Below, piece by piece: positions 8,840 through 17,595 of a stretch of 64,000 nt of DNA. Position numbers and translations under genes: made by a program. A model generated the notes under the pieces. It did no database searches, was not told the origin of the DNA, and saw only the letters and a program-made list of their open reading frames with translations. This DNA is from Giesbergeria sp. (lineage in GTDB: Bacteria; Pseudomonadota; Gammaproteobacteria; Burkholderiales; Burkholderiaceae_C), in contig NZ_JAQUCA010000004.1 in NCBI RefSeq assembly GCF_028686475.1, forward strand, positions 76,568-140,567, read 5' to 3'. Each line of letters opens with the position of its first letter. Position 1 is the stretch's first letter.

Positions 8840-10164
8840 TGGAACCCCGCGACAAAGACCCCAACCCCTGCCGCGTGATTGGCGTACTCGATGATGGTAT
8901 CGCCAGCCTAAACCCTACGGCACTGGCCCACCTGCGTACAGCCGATGTCGTGATTGGTGGCAGCCGTACCTTGGCGCTGCTGGCGCAAGAATTCAAGCCC
9001 GGCGCTGTGCTGCACGACTTGACCGGCCAACTGCGTGCCGTGCCAGACTGGGTGCGTAGCGCGCGCCAAGCCCACCAGAGCAGTGTAGTGTTGGCCACGG
9101 GCGACCCCCTCTGCCACGGTATTGCACCGTTTTTGGCGCAACATTTGTGTGTACACGCCCTCGATATTTTGCCCAATCTCTCCACCCTGCAATTAGCCTG
9201 CGCCCGCATCGGGCTGGCATGGCAGGATGCGCGCATTGTCTCGGTGCATAGCCAAGATGCCGGGGAATGGGTGCGTGGCAGCACCCCTGCACATGGCCTG
9301 TACGCACTGGCGCAGGCTTTGCGCGCCCACCAACGCCTGCTGCTGCTCACCAGCCCGGCCAACAGCCCGGATCGCATCGCCCGCTTGCTGCTGGCCGAAG
9401 GCTTGGGCGAAGAATTTCAGATGGCCGTGGCCGAAAACCTGCTGCAACCCACCGAGCGGGTGTTGGCCGAGTTATCGCCAGAGGATGCGGCCCAGATGCA
9501 GTTTGCCCCGCTCAATGTGGTGCTGTTGTGGCGCACCCGGTTACAGCCGGAGCCAGTGCGTTTTGGGCTAGAAGATGCGGCCTACCAACAACGCCAACCC
9601 GACAAAGGCTTGATTACCAAGCAGGAAGTGCGCGCCGTCAGTTTGGCGCGGCTGCAACTGCGCGCTGATAGTGTGGTGTGGGACATCGGTGCCGGGTCAG
9701 GCTCGGTCGGGTTGGAAGCCGCGCGGCTGTGCCCACACGGCCATGTCTATGCCATCGAGAAAAACGAGGCCGACCACGCCATTGCCGGGCGCAACCATGC
9801 CGCCTTCGCCGTGAGCAACTACAGCCTGCACTGGGGCAAAGCCCCGCAAGGCTTAGAGCATTGGCCCGACCCCGACGCGGTGTTTATCGGTGGCTCGGGT
9901 GGCGAGTTGGCCGAACTCATCGCCTTGGTGCTGCGCCGCCTGCGCCCCAGCGGGCGCTTGGTGATGAACTTTGTCACGCTGGAAAACCTGGGTACCGCCA
10001 TCCACACGCTGGAATCTGCGGCCAATGTGGTGTGGGATGTTCTGCAATTGCAGGCCGCCCGCAGCAAACCGATTTTGCAGATGCACCGCATGGCGGCAGA
10101 AAACCCGGTCTGGCTGGTGTGCGCGCAAGCACAGGCTACATCTCAGGAGGTCCATCATGGTTGA
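8839..10164 (+). CDS. cobL: bifunctional CbiE-CbiT (CobL-type) precorrin-7/8 methyltransferase
   Basis: A fusion of the C5-methyltransferase (CbiE, about residues 1-205) and the C15-methyltransferase/decarboxylase (CbiT, about residues 230-430). The CbiE part starts VIGVLDDGIASLNP and has LATGDPLCHG. The CbiT part has the class I SAM motif DIGAGSGSVGLEAARL. I took the ATG at 8839, giving 441 residues; an upstream in-frame start at 8806 would run 34 bp into cbiD. It overlaps cbiL by 8 bp. Confidence 0.92.
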   Translation: MEPRDKDPNPCRVIGVLDDGIASLNPTALAHLRTADVVIGGSRTLALLAQEFKPGAVLHDLTGQLRAVPDWVRSARQAHQSSVVLATGDPLCHGIAPFLAQHLCVHALDILPNLSTLQLACARIGLAWQDARIVSVHSQDAGEWVRGSTPAHGLYALAQALRAHQRLLLLTSPANSPDRIARLLLAEGLGEEFQMAVAENLLQPTERVLAELSPEDAAQMQFAPLNVVLLWRTRLQPEPVRFGLEDAAYQQRQPDKGLITKQEVRAVSLARLQLRADSVVWDIGAGSGSVGLEAARLCPHGHVYAIEKNEADHAIAGRNHAAFAVSNYSLHWGKAPQGLEHWPDPDAVFIGGSGGELAELIALVLRRLRPSGRLVMNFVTLENLGTAIHTLESAANVVWDVLQLQAARSKPILQMHRMAAENPVWLVCAQAQATSQEVHHG

Positions 10165-10957
10165 AACTTTGACCACGGGCCGAGGCACCTTGTGGGGCAT
10201 CTCGCTCGGTCCCGGCGATCCGGGCCTCATCACCCGTGCGGCTTGGGCCGCTTTGCAACGCCGTGACACCATCTGGGTCTATCCGGCCCGCAGCGGCAAA
10301 ACTCCCAGTTACGCGCTCGATATTGTGCAGCGGGCAGAACTGGCCCTACCGGCTGAACATGCACAACTACTGTTCCCCATGACCCACGATGCCGAAAAAC
10401 TGGGCCGCGCTTGGCTCAAGGCGGCGCAAACGGTGCTGCCTTGGCTGCAAGCCGGGCGGGATGTGTTGTTTTTGGTCGAGGGCGACGCCAGCACCTACGC
10501 TACCTTCGGCCATTTGGCGCGCACGGTACGCAGCTTGGATGAGCAGGTGCCGGTGCAGGTGGTGGCGGGTGTCAACTCGTTCACGGCGGCTTGTGCCGAA
10601 GTCGGCCAGCCTTTTGCCGAGCAAGACGATACCGTGGCCATCGTGCCTGCCGCCTATGGCATTGCGTCCGTGAATCGCTTACTGCCCGACTTTGACACGC
10701 TGGTGCTGATGAAAATCAAACCCCTGCTGGACGAGCTATTGGACTGGCTAGAGCGCAAAGAACTATTGGCCGGTGCCCACTTTATTGAGCGCGTCGGGGC
10801 ATTGGACGAGCGCCGCCTCTCTGGCACCGAGCTACTGGCCCTGCGCGGCAGCAAGGTCAGTTATTTGTCATTGTTGATCGTAAAAAACCCGCACCGGATT
10901 CGCGGCGAGCGCATCAAAGGTTGCCTGAAAAAAACCTCCCCGGAGTTGCCCGCATGA
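10157..10957 (+). CDS. cbiL: precorrin-2 / cobalt-factor II C20-methyltransferase
   Basis: CbiL/CobI methylates C20, the first committed methylation of the corrin branch. It starts at ATG 10157 with a perfect AGGAGG at 10145-10150, giving 266 residues. The SAM motif GISLGPGDPGLITRA is at about residues 13-27, and LFLVEGDASTYATFGHL and VVAGVNSFTAACA are family segments. An in-frame extension upstream to 9971 lies inside cobL and is not real. It ends in an ATGA overlap with cbiG. Confidence 0.93.
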   Translation: MVETLTTGRGTLWGISLGPGDPGLITRAAWAALQRRDTIWVYPARSGKTPSYALDIVQRAELALPAEHAQLLFPMTHDAEKLGRAWLKAAQTVLPWLQAGRDVLFLVEGDASTYATFGHLARTVRSLDEQVPVQVVAGVNSFTAACAEVGQPFAEQDDTVAIVPAAYGIASVNRLLPDFDTLVLMKIKPLLDELLDWLERKELLAGAHFIERVGALDERRLSGTELLALRGSKVSYLSLLIVKNPHRIRGERIKGCLKKTSPELPA

Positions 10958-11739
10958 GCCATGAGACTTCTACGCAGGTGGTGCTGTCTGCCCCCGCCAA
11001 AGCGCAGCCCCGCATTGGCATCGTTGCCATTACCAAACATGGGACCGCACTGGCGGCGCAGTTGGCACAAGAGCTGCCCGAAGCCCATATTTGCACCGCC
11101 AGCAAGTTCGCCGCTGCCTTTGCCCACCTGTCCCAGCCGGTGCATTGCTACGAAGGTGCTTTGCGCGATGAAATAGCGCGCTTGTTTGCCGAGTACGACC
11201 AGATCGTGTTTTTTGTCTCGCTGGGGGCCGTGGTGCGCCTGATCGCGCCGCACCTGAAAAGCAAGGACGAAGACCCCGGCATCACCGTGGTGGATGATGC
11301 GGGCCAGTTTGTCATTCCGGTGTTGTCGGGCCATGTGGGCGGTGCCAATGCCATGAGTGAGCGTGTGGCTGACCTGATGGGCGCTACCGCCGTGCTCACC
11401 ACAGCGTCGGATGTGGGCAAAACCATTCCGGTGGATATTCTGGGTCGCCATTTGGGCTGGCGCGTCGAAGCTCCCAAAATCAACATCACCCGCGTTTCGG
11501 CCCATGTGGTCAATGGCGAACCGATTGCCGTGGTGCAAGAGGCAGGCCGCCGCGATTGGTGGACGCGCCCGACGCCGCTGCCCGCCCATATCGAACTGTT
11601 AGAGCGTTTTGACCAAGTACGCCCCGAACACCACCGCGCTGTATTGTGGATTACCCATGCCGCTATTGCCCCGGCGCAATGGCAACAATGGGCCGAGCGG
11701 CTGGTGGTGTACCGCCCTCCCACCGAGGCCACACCATGA
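10954..11739 (+). CDS. cbiG: cobalt-precorrin-5A hydrolase, CbiG N-terminal and middle domains only
   Basis: CbiG opens the delta-lactone of cobalt-precorrin-5A and releases acetaldehyde. This protein (261 residues) has the N-terminal domain with GAVVRLIAPHLKSKDEDPG and the VIPVLSGHVGGANAMSE motif, plus the middle domain ending near VYRPPTEATP. The usual C-terminal CbiG domain is missing here; it is found instead as the N-terminal part of the next gene. ATG 10954 is in ATGA overlap with cbiL; a TTG further upstream is less likely. Confidence 0.9.
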   Translation: MSHETSTQVVLSAPAKAQPRIGIVAITKHGTALAAQLAQELPEAHICTASKFAAAFAHLSQPVHCYEGALRDEIARLFAEYDQIVFFVSLGAVVRLIAPHLKSKDEDPGITVVDDAGQFVIPVLSGHVGGANAMSERVADLMGATAVLTTASDVGKTIPVDILGRHLGWRVEAPKINITRVSAHVVNGEPIAVVQEAGRRDWWTRPTPLPAHIELLERFDQVRPEHHRAVLWITHAAIAPAQWQQWAERLVVYRPPTEATP

Positions 11740-13214
11740 GCCAGCCCACGGCATCGGCCCTGGTGTTGGGCTTAGGCTGTGACCGGGGCACGGCTTTTGC
11801 CACCCTGCAAGAGGCAGTAAGCCAAGCGCTGCACCAAATAGGCGCTCAAGTGGGCGATGTGGTGGCCTTGGCCAGCATTGACCTCAAAGCCGATGAACCT
11901 TGTCTGCACGCTTTAGCGCAGCAATGGGGCTGCCCTGTCTATTTCTACCCCGCCGCTGTGCTGGCCCCGGTGCCGGTGCCCAACCCCAGTGCCACGGTGT
12001 TGCGCTACACCGGCACGCCCTCGGTCAGTGAGGCCGCCGCCCTGCTGGCCGCAGGCACGGCGGGCCAGCCTGCCCCGATCCACGCCTTGCTGCTTGAGAA
12101 ACACAAATGGCGCGGTGCCGATGGCAAGAATGCCACAGTATCTATCGCCCGCCTGCCCCCTTCTATGTTGCCCTCCATGCCCCCAGAAAGCCACTCCAGC
12201 ATGACCACCCCCACACAGGAAACCACCACAGCCCCCACCACGGCAGGCAAAATCATGCTGGTGGGCATTGGCCCCGGCAGCGCCGCCCACATGACGGCCC
12301 GCGCCCGCCAAGCCATCATTGAGGCCGATACAGTGATTGGCTATGTCACCTACATCAAGCTGGTGGCCGATTTGCTCGATGGCAAAGAAGTCATCCGCAA
12401 AAGCATGACCGAAGAGCTAGACCGGGCCGTGACTGCACTGGAAGCCGCCCGCCAAGGCAAAAAGGTAGCATTGATTTCTTCGGGTGATGCAGGCGTGTAT
12501 GGCATGGCTGGCCCGACCTACGAGGTGCTGTTTCAAGCCGGTTGGACGCCCGATGATCCCGTACAGGTAGAAATCATTCCGGGGGCTTCGGCGCTCAACA
12601 GTTGCGCTGCGCTGGTGGGTGCCCCGCTGACGCACGATTTTTGCGCCATCTCGTTGTCCGATTTGCTCACGCCGTGGCCCACCATTGCCCGGCGGCTGGA
12701 TGCCGTGGCAATGGCCGATTTTGTCGTGGCACTCTACAACCCCAAAAGTGGCCGCCGCACCCGGCAGATTGTCGAGGCCCAGCGCCTGTTTTTGCGCCAC
12801 CGCCGCCCCGATACCCCGGTGGCCATCGTGAAAAGTGCCTACCGCCGCCGCGAGAGCATTATCTTTACTACGCTAGACCAAATGGCCGAGGCCGATATTG
12901 GTATGTTAAGCACCGTGCTGATTGGCAACAGCAACACCGTTGTGCGCCACGGTTTGATGGTGACGCCGCGCGGCTATGCCAACAAGTACGATTTGGAGCA
13001 AAACGGCGAAACCCGCGAGGGCGAAAAACGGGGCCGTTCGTTGTCCACCGGGCTACTGGGCTGGCTAGAGACTTTGCAGGCGCAATATGCCGAAGGCACC
13101 GACATTGAGACCTTGGCGCAACAATACCGACTCCCTGCCGACTATATTCGCGCCACTTTGTTGGAGCCAATTTCTGAGCTTGCCAGCACCAATAGCGCAG
13201 AGGAAGAAGCATGA
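11736..13214 (+). CDS. cbiH: fusion of CbiG C-terminal (CobE-like) domain to precorrin-3B C17-methyltransferase CbiH
   Basis: Residues ~5-140 match the CbiG C-terminal/CobE domain (VLGLGCDRGTAF, ASIDLKADEP, TPSVSEAAALLAAG, LLLEKHKWRG). A Pro/Thr/Ser-rich linker covers about 145-170. Residues ~170-415 are CbiH, the ring-contracting C17-methyltransferase, with VGIGPGSAAHMTARARQAI, SSGDAGVYGMAGPTYE and EIIPGASALNSCAAL. The last ~75 residues form an extra tail. ATG 11736 overlaps cbiG by 4 bp. In effect CbiG is split and its C-terminal third is joined to the next enzyme. Confidence 0.9.
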   Translation: MSQPTASALVLGLGCDRGTAFATLQEAVSQALHQIGAQVGDVVALASIDLKADEPCLHALAQQWGCPVYFYPAAVLAPVPVPNPSATVLRYTGTPSVSEAAALLAAGTAGQPAPIHALLLEKHKWRGADGKNATVSIARLPPSMLPSMPPESHSSMTTPTQETTTAPTTAGKIMLVGIGPGSAAHMTARARQAIIEADTVIGYVTYIKLVADLLDGKEVIRKSMTEELDRAVTALEAARQGKKVALISSGDAGVYGMAGPTYEVLFQAGWTPDDPVQVEIIPGASALNSCAALVGAPLTHDFCAISLSDLLTPWPTIARRLDAVAMADFVVALYNPKSGRRTRQIVEAQRLFLRHRRPDTPVAIVKSAYRRRESIIFTTLDQMAEADIGMLSTVLIGNSNTVVRHGLMVTPRGYANKYDLEQNGETREGEKRGRSLSTGLLGWLETLQAQYAEGTDIETLAQQYRLPADYIRATLLEPISELASTNSAEEEA

Positions 13215-13555
13215 GCACTGAGAGCGTAGAGAAACCCAAAATCGGTGACTACCGCCGCCACCTGCTGGTGTGTACCGGCCCGCGCTGCACCCAAGATGGC
13301 GCAGCGCAGGCCCTGTTTGATAGCTTGGGCGACAAATTCAAGGCCGCCGGGCTGGACAAGGGCGATTTGCGCGTCAAGCGCAGCCGGGTGAATTGTTTTG
13401 CGGCCTGCAAAGGTGGCCCGGTGATGTGCGTGCAGCCCGATGGTACGTGGTACTACAACGTCACGTCCGAGAACATGGAGCGCATCATTGCCGACCATCT
13501 GGTGGGTGGGCAGCCGGTGCAGGAACTCGTTTTTCATCAGGGGCCAGCGGCATGA
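13211..13555 (+). CDS. thioredoxin-like 2Fe-2S ferredoxin in the cobalamin operon
   Basis: A 114-residue protein of the Shethna/TRX-like 2Fe-2S type, with likely cluster ligands in CTGPRC (about residues 21-26) and CFAAC (about 62-66), followed by GGPVMCVQPDGTWYYNV. It sits in ATGA overlap with both cbiH and cobA, so it is cotranscribed. It probably supplies electrons to a reductive or ring-contraction step of B12 synthesis or to cobalt reduction; this role is inferred from position alone. Confidence 0.85.
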   Translation: MSTESVEKPKIGDYRRHLLVCTGPRCTQDGAAQALFDSLGDKFKAAGLDKGDLRVKRSRVNCFAACKGGPVMCVQPDGTWYYNVTSENMERIIADHLVGGQPVQELVFHQGPAA

Positions 13556-14331
13556 TGCCCGTGCTGTCAGAACAAGCGCCGGGCACGGTATCGCTGGTGG
13601 GGGCTGGACCGGGCGATTTAGAACTGCTCACGCTGCGCGCTTGGCGGCGCTTGCAACAGGCCGAGGTGGTGGTTTATGACAACTTGGTTGGCCCCGGTAT
13701 TGTCGATTTGGTACCCGCGCAAGCGCAGCGCATCTATGTGGGTAAATCCGCTGGCAACCACACCCTCGCCCAAGAAGACATTTGCCAGTTGCTGGTCGAT
13801 TTGGCCCGGCAGAGTTTGCGCGTGGTGCGGCTCAAGGGCGGCGATCCGTTTGTTTTTGGCCGGGGTGGCGAAGAAATGGACGTATTGTTGCAACAGCAGA
13901 TTCCCGTCGAAATCGTGCCCGGCATCACCGCTGCCTTGGGGGCTGGGGCCAGTTTTGGCTTTCCGCTCACGCACCGCGACCATGCGCAAAGCTGCATCTT
14001 TGTCACCGGGCACCTCAAAGACCACACGGTCGATTTGAACTGGCAAACGCTGGCACAGCCGCACCAAACGGTGGTCATTTATATGGGGGTCACGGCATTA
14101 GCCACCATTGCGCGAGAGCTACAAGCCGCCGGGCTGGCCGCCAGCACCCCAGCTGCGCTGATCTACAAAGCCACTTGGCCACAACAGGCCATTTACACCA
14201 CCACCGTGGCCGAGTTGGACGCCACCGCCCAACGCCATAGCATCAAGCCACCCACCTTGTTGGTGATAGGTACGGTGGTGTCCATGCACAGTAGCTGCTC
14301 ACACAGCAAACAGCCCCCACGATACCCGTAA
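13552..14331 (+). CDS. cobA: uroporphyrinogen-III C-methyltransferase (SUMT)
   Basis: Transfers two methyl groups to uroporphyrinogen III to make precorrin-2, the precursor of sirohydrochlorin for CbiX. The motifs VGAGPGDLELLTLRAWR near residue 15, YDNLVGPGIVDLVP and VVRLKGGDPFVFGRGGEE are diagnostic. The ATG 13552 gives 259 residues and overlaps the ferredoxin stop; a second ATG at 13555 is possible. It is the last gene of the operon. Its TAA lies inside the palindrome that precedes the toxin-antitoxin pair. Confidence 0.94.
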   Translation: MMPVLSEQAPGTVSLVGAGPGDLELLTLRAWRRLQQAEVVVYDNLVGPGIVDLVPAQAQRIYVGKSAGNHTLAQEDICQLLVDLARQSLRVVRLKGGDPFVFGRGGEEMDVLLQQQIPVEIVPGITAALGAGASFGFPLTHRDHAQSCIFVTGHLKDHTVDLNWQTLAQPHQTVVIYMGVTALATIARELQAAGLAASTPAALIYKATWPQQAIYTTTVAELDATAQRHSIKPPTLLVIGTVVSMHSSCSHSKQPPRYP

Positions 14332-14344
14332 TAATTACGGGTAT
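14322..14344 (+). promoter_or_regulatory. 23-bp perfect palindrome, likely operator of the toxin-antitoxin pair
   Basis: The arms ATACCCGTAAT and ATTACGGGTAT flank a single central A with no mismatch. The site covers the cobA stop codon (14329-14331) and runs into the ATG of the toxin gene (14343). Symmetry and position suggest a dimeric Xre-type repressor site, so the antitoxin would repress its own operon. It could also act as a weak hairpin in the mRNA. Confidence 0.65.
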
Positions 14345-14654
14345 GATCACTCCGCTGCCTTTGAAAATCAATGATGCCACCATGCTACGGCTGGTGCGTG
14401 AGGCCGCCCAAGACTCTAGCCGGGTATTTTTTGAGCCTCATGCAAAACAGCGTATGCGCCAGCGCAAAATCACGCCAAAGCATGTGCTGGCTTGCTTGCG
14501 CCAAGGCGCTATAGAGGAGCCAGCCCACCTGAATATCAGGGGAAATTGGAAATGCACTTTGCGCCACATCTACGCGGGCGACGAAGTGCGCGTGGTAGCG
14601 GTGTTGGAGCAAGATGAGGCAGGAAACTGGATTGCGGTTGTCACCGTATTCTGA
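14343..14654 (+). CDS. DUF4258-type toxin of a type II toxin-antitoxin pair
   Basis: A 103-residue basic protein whose core FFEPHAKQRMRQRKITPKHV (about residues 29-48) is the DUF4258 pattern, followed by a small beta-rich part (NWKCTLRHIYAGDEVRVVAVL). DUF4258 proteins resemble RelE/MqsR-like RNases, so mRNA cleavage is a guess by family. No ribosome-binding site is visible because the operator abuts the ATG; translation may be coupled to cobA (stop 11 bp upstream) or leaderless. The antitoxin starts 12 bp after its stop. Confidence 0.75.
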   Translation: MITPLPLKINDATMLRLVREAAQDSSRVFFEPHAKQRMRQRKITPKHVLACLRQGAIEEPAHLNIRGNWKCTLRHIYAGDEVRVVAVLEQDEAGNWIAVVTVF

Positions 14655-14666
14655 GAGGTTAAAGCG

Positions 14667-15098
14667 ATGTACCACTACACAGAATCTGGTTTGCAAAATA
14701 TCTGGCTGGCCAATGGCTATGCCAAACGCACCACAGCGCAAGGTGAAGCAGTAGCCATCCATGCTCTGGACACGCTGCACAACGCTATTGGCCGTATTTT
14801 GGCCACTCGCCCAAAATTGACCGGGGCTGGGTTGCGTTTTCTGCGCCAAGAGCTTGGGTTATCTCAAAAAAGATTGGGCGATACAGTAGGCGCATCTGAA
14901 GAGACAGTCTCACTCTGGGAGCGGCGCGGGCGTATCCCCAAAAGTGCTGACCGCATTGTTCGGGCCATCTATCTGGAACATCTTGATGGCAATGTTCATG
15001 TCACGCAGATGATTCAGCGCTTAATCGAGTTAGATGAAAAACCAGATGAAAAACTGGTTTTTGCCGAAACAGACCAAGGGTGGCGCATGGCCGCCTAA
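14667..15098 (+). CDS. Xre-family antitoxin/repressor partner of the DUF4258 toxin
   Basis: A 143-residue protein. The N-terminal ~50 residues begin YHYTESGLQNIWLANGY, a pattern of MqsA/YgiT-like antitoxins, but without the zinc-binding Cys pairs. A helix-turn-helix occupies about residues 57-105 (RQELGLSQKRLGDTVGASEE then VSLWERRG). It probably neutralises the upstream toxin and binds the palindrome at 14322-14344. The toxin-first order is as in MqsRA and HigBA. An AGAGGT ribosome-binding site lies just upstream. It converges with coq7. Confidence 0.78.
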   Translation: MYHYTESGLQNIWLANGYAKRTTAQGEAVAIHALDTLHNAIGRILATRPKLTGAGLRFLRQELGLSQKRLGDTVGASEETVSLWERRGRIPKSADRIVRAIYLEHLDGNVHVTQMIQRLIELDEKPDEKLVFAETDQGWRMAA

Positions 15099-15132
15099 TG
15101 CCATACTGAAAGCCACCCGGGGAGGCAATGAT

Positions 15133-15750
15133 TTAAATATAGTGTGCCGTGGTCGTCATGACCTTGGCCGCCGCCTGCATCAGTGCTTTGGCAGGGGCGG
15201 GCAGCTCCAGCGCGCCCGCCGCCAGCGCATCGGCAGCATGGCGCTCTTCATCTTCTTTCATGCGCGCCACAATGGCCCGTGAGGCTTCATCTTCTGCGGG
15301 CAGGCGGTCTAAGTGGCTTTGCAAATGGGCGGACACTTGGTTTTCCGTCTCCACCACAAAGCCCAAACTGACGGCATCGCTGATTTTCGAGGCCACTACC
15401 CCGATGGCAAACGCCCCGGCATACCACAGCGGGTTGAGCAAGCTGGGCCGGTCGCCCAGTTCATCCAAGCGTTCGCGTGTCCAAGCCAGGTGGTCGCCTT
15501 CTTCGCGTGCCGCTTGTAACAAGTGGGCGCGCAATGCCTCATCGCGCGTCACGCTGGCTTGGGCCGTGTAGAGGGCTTGGGCGCAAATTTCGCCCACATG
15601 GTTGACGCGCATCAAAGCCCCCGACAGGCGCTGCTGTGCTGGCTCCATTTGTGGCTTGGCACAATCGCGCGCCGGTGATGCTTCTTGGGCGCGGTGCGGG
15701 GCAAACAAGGTTCGCAAGGCCGCATCGGCGGCAGTCAGCAAAGTGTCCAT
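15133..15750 (-). CDS. coq7: 2-polyprenyl-3-methyl-6-methoxy-1,4-benzoquinol hydroxylase
   Basis: Di-iron hydroxylase for the late hydroxylation in ubiquinone synthesis. The ferritin-like iron ligands are visible in order: [35 protein letters not shown] and [14 protein letters not shown] chose ATG 15750 (205 residues, [12 protein letters not shown]) with GGAGAA upstream; the frame continues upstream without similarity. The gene is divergent from the porin; about 260 bp between them hold no gene. Confidence 0.95.
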   Translation of the reverse strand: MDTLLTAADAALRTLFAPHRAQEASPARDCAKPQMEPAQQRLSGALMRVNHVGEICAQALYTAQASVTRDEALRAHLLQAAREEGDHLAWTRERLDELGDRPSLLNPLWYAGAFAIGVVASKISDAVSLGFVVETENQVSAHLQSHLDRLPAEDEASRAIVARMKEDEERHAADALAAGALELPAPAKALMQAAAKVMTTTAHYI

Positions 15751-16012
15751 TAAAGTTCTCCGGGCAAAGGCAACAGGCAATGAGGGTAGATTTTGCCTGC
15801 CGCCAGCCCTCGCAATGTTGCAGCAGTGCAACGGATTTTGCGTTTAACGGCCATTGTGGGGGAATTCCTTTGCGAAACTTGCGCGCGTCTGGTGCAATAG
15901 GAGCAACTTCCCCACCAGGAGGTTGGCCCGGGGAACCGGCGGGACTGCGTAGGCTCTGTGCAACCAAGCCCCCCCGTACCGGCGCCCTCTGTTTAACCTT
16001 GGAGTACTCGCA

Positions 16013-17047
16013 ATGAAAAAATCCCTGATCGCCCTGGCCGTGCTGGCCGCTTCCGGTGCCGCTATGGCCCAATCTTCTGTCACCCTGTATGGTGTGATTG
16101 ACGCTGGCGTGGTCAAGCGTACAGACCAAACCGTTGCATTGAATGGCAACCTGAACGGCACTAGCCGTATCGGTCTGCGTGGCACAGAAGACTTGGGTGG
16201 CGGCCTGAAGGCTTCGTTCAACCTGGAACAAGGCATCGACCCCGGAAATGGTGGCGCTTTCAGCACTGGTAGCGATGTGGTCGGCCGCGCTACCGGTGGT
16301 GGTAGCAATTGGGCTCGTGCTGCCTACGCTGAACTGTCGGGTGGCTTCGGCGCGGTGCGTCTGGGCCGCAGCCTGAACCCCAGCTACAATGGCATGGCTG
16401 CTTGGGAACTGACCGGCGCTGCCAACTATTCTGCCGTGGCCAGCCAATTCGGTTTTGTGGGTGATGATGATGGCCGTAACAATGCCCAAATTGCTTACAC
16501 CAGCCCCAATTTTGGTGGTGTCACTGCCAGTGCCGCTGTGGTACTCAAGGGCAATACCAATGTGGCAGCCGCTGGCGCTCCTAAGGATGAAAAAGCCAAG
16601 TACGACCTGAATGTGGTGTACGCCAATGGCCCCATCGCTGCTGGCTTCTCCTACAACAAGGTCAAAGATTACAAGGCCAATATGTCCTTGGGTGGTTCTT
16701 ACGATCTGGGCGTAGCCAAGATCGCTGCCTCCTACCAAGCTGGTTACAGCGCCCTGCGTAGCACAGGCGGTTGGGTTCCCTCCTCTACCGCGCAAACTAG
16801 CTTCGCTCTGGATCAACAGAAATACCGTGGCTTCACCGTTGGTGCTACTGTGCCTGTCGGTGCCTTTGCCGTTACGCTGGACATCGCACGTGACACCGAA
16901 GCCAAAGACACCAACGTGCTGCTGGAAGGCAAGTACGCTCTGTCCAAGCGCACCTTCACCTACGCTTACTACTTGAACAATGGCAAAAACGACTTCGGCG
17001 TGGCTAAGGTCAACACCGTTGGTCTGGGCGTTCGCCACAACTTCTAA
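16013..17047 (+). CDS. Gram-negative general porin (Omp32-like)
   Basis: Outer-membrane trimeric beta-barrel porin for small, mostly anionic solutes. It has a signal peptide MKKSLIALAVLAASGAAMAQ with cleavage at AMA-Q, then SSVTLYGVIDAGV, the usual first strand of Burkholderiales porins, and GFGAVRLGR. It ends in GLGVRHNF with the terminal Phe needed for barrel assembly. The length of 344 residues is typical. The TTGGAG ribosome-binding site is strong, and the ~260 bp upstream region likely holds its promoter. Confidence 0.95.
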   Translation: MKKSLIALAVLAASGAAMAQSSVTLYGVIDAGVVKRTDQTVALNGNLNGTSRIGLRGTEDLGGGLKASFNLEQGIDPGNGGAFSTGSDVVGRATGGGSNWARAAYAELSGGFGAVRLGRSLNPSYNGMAAWELTGAANYSAVASQFGFVGDDDGRNNAQIAYTSPNFGGVTASAAVVLKGNTNVAAAGAPKDEKAKYDLNVVYANGPIAAGFSYNKVKDYKANMSLGGSYDLGVAKIAASYQAGYSALRSTGGWVPSSTAQTSFALDQQKYRGFTVGATVPVGAFAVTLDIARDTEAKDTNVLLEGKYALSKRTFTYAYYLNNGKNDFGVAKVNTVGLGVRHNF

Positions 17048-17084
17048 TCCCCCGCTGGCCTAAGCCAGTCGTGATTTAGACCCC

Positions 17085-17124
17085 AAAGCCACCTAGTCTA
17101 GTGCTGGGTGGCTTTGCCTTTTTT
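17085..17124 (+). terminator. intrinsic terminator of the porin gene
   Basis: AAAGCCACC (17085-17093) pairs with GGTGGCTTT (17107-17115), and the stem is followed by GCCTTTTTT. It lies 38 bp after the porin stop. Confidence 0.85.
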
Positions 17125-17304
17125 GGCGTAACCTTGCCCAGCTTGCTGTCTCAGGCGCTTGTTTTGTGCAAAAACCACCGTATCCGCCACACATCCGTGT
17201 CAAAGAATGATATCGATGAGTACCATCCACACTTTAGCGCCTAGCGCCTTTGTCGAGAAGCGCCAACCTAATTTTTAGCAACGAGGTAAGAAGGAGATAC
17301 TGCT

Positions 17305-17595
17305 ATGCGACCATCTGTAGCACTCGATAGGCAGCGCAACGCCGTGCGCGCAGCCACTAGCCGCTTCCGCACCACCAACCCGCGTATCTTTGGCTCGGTA
17401 CTGCATGGCAATGACCGCGACGGCAGCGACCTCGATTTGCTGGTAGATGCCCTGCCGGGTGCAACATTGTTTGATCTGGGGGGTTTACAAGATGAGCTGG
17501 AGTCACTGCTGGACGTGCAGGTGGATGTATGCACGCCCGCCGATCTGCCGCCCAAGTTTCGCGCCCAAGTGCTGTCCGAGGCGCAATCGCTATGA
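17305..17595 (+). CDS. mntA: MntA-type nucleotidyltransferase antitoxin
   Basis: A 96-residue minimal nucleotidyltransferase with the motif FGSVLHGNDRDGSDLDLLVD (about residues 32-51), including the GS and the D-x-D metal ligands. In HepT/MntA pairs this protein AMPylates the HepT toxin and silences it. AAGGAG lies 8 bp before the ATG. The start of hepT overlaps its stop by ATGA, so the two are translated together. Confidence 0.88.
   Translation: MRPSVALDRQRNAVRAATSRFRTTNPRIFGSVLHGNDRDGSDLDLLVDALPGATLFDLGGLQDELESLLDVQVDVCTPADLPPKFRAQVLSEAQSL

Noticed and set aside
15539-17038. Long open frame on the minus strand opposite the porin and coq7 start
   Set aside because: It is a shadow of the porin's codon bias; the porin on the plus strand has signal peptide, barrel motifs and terminator.
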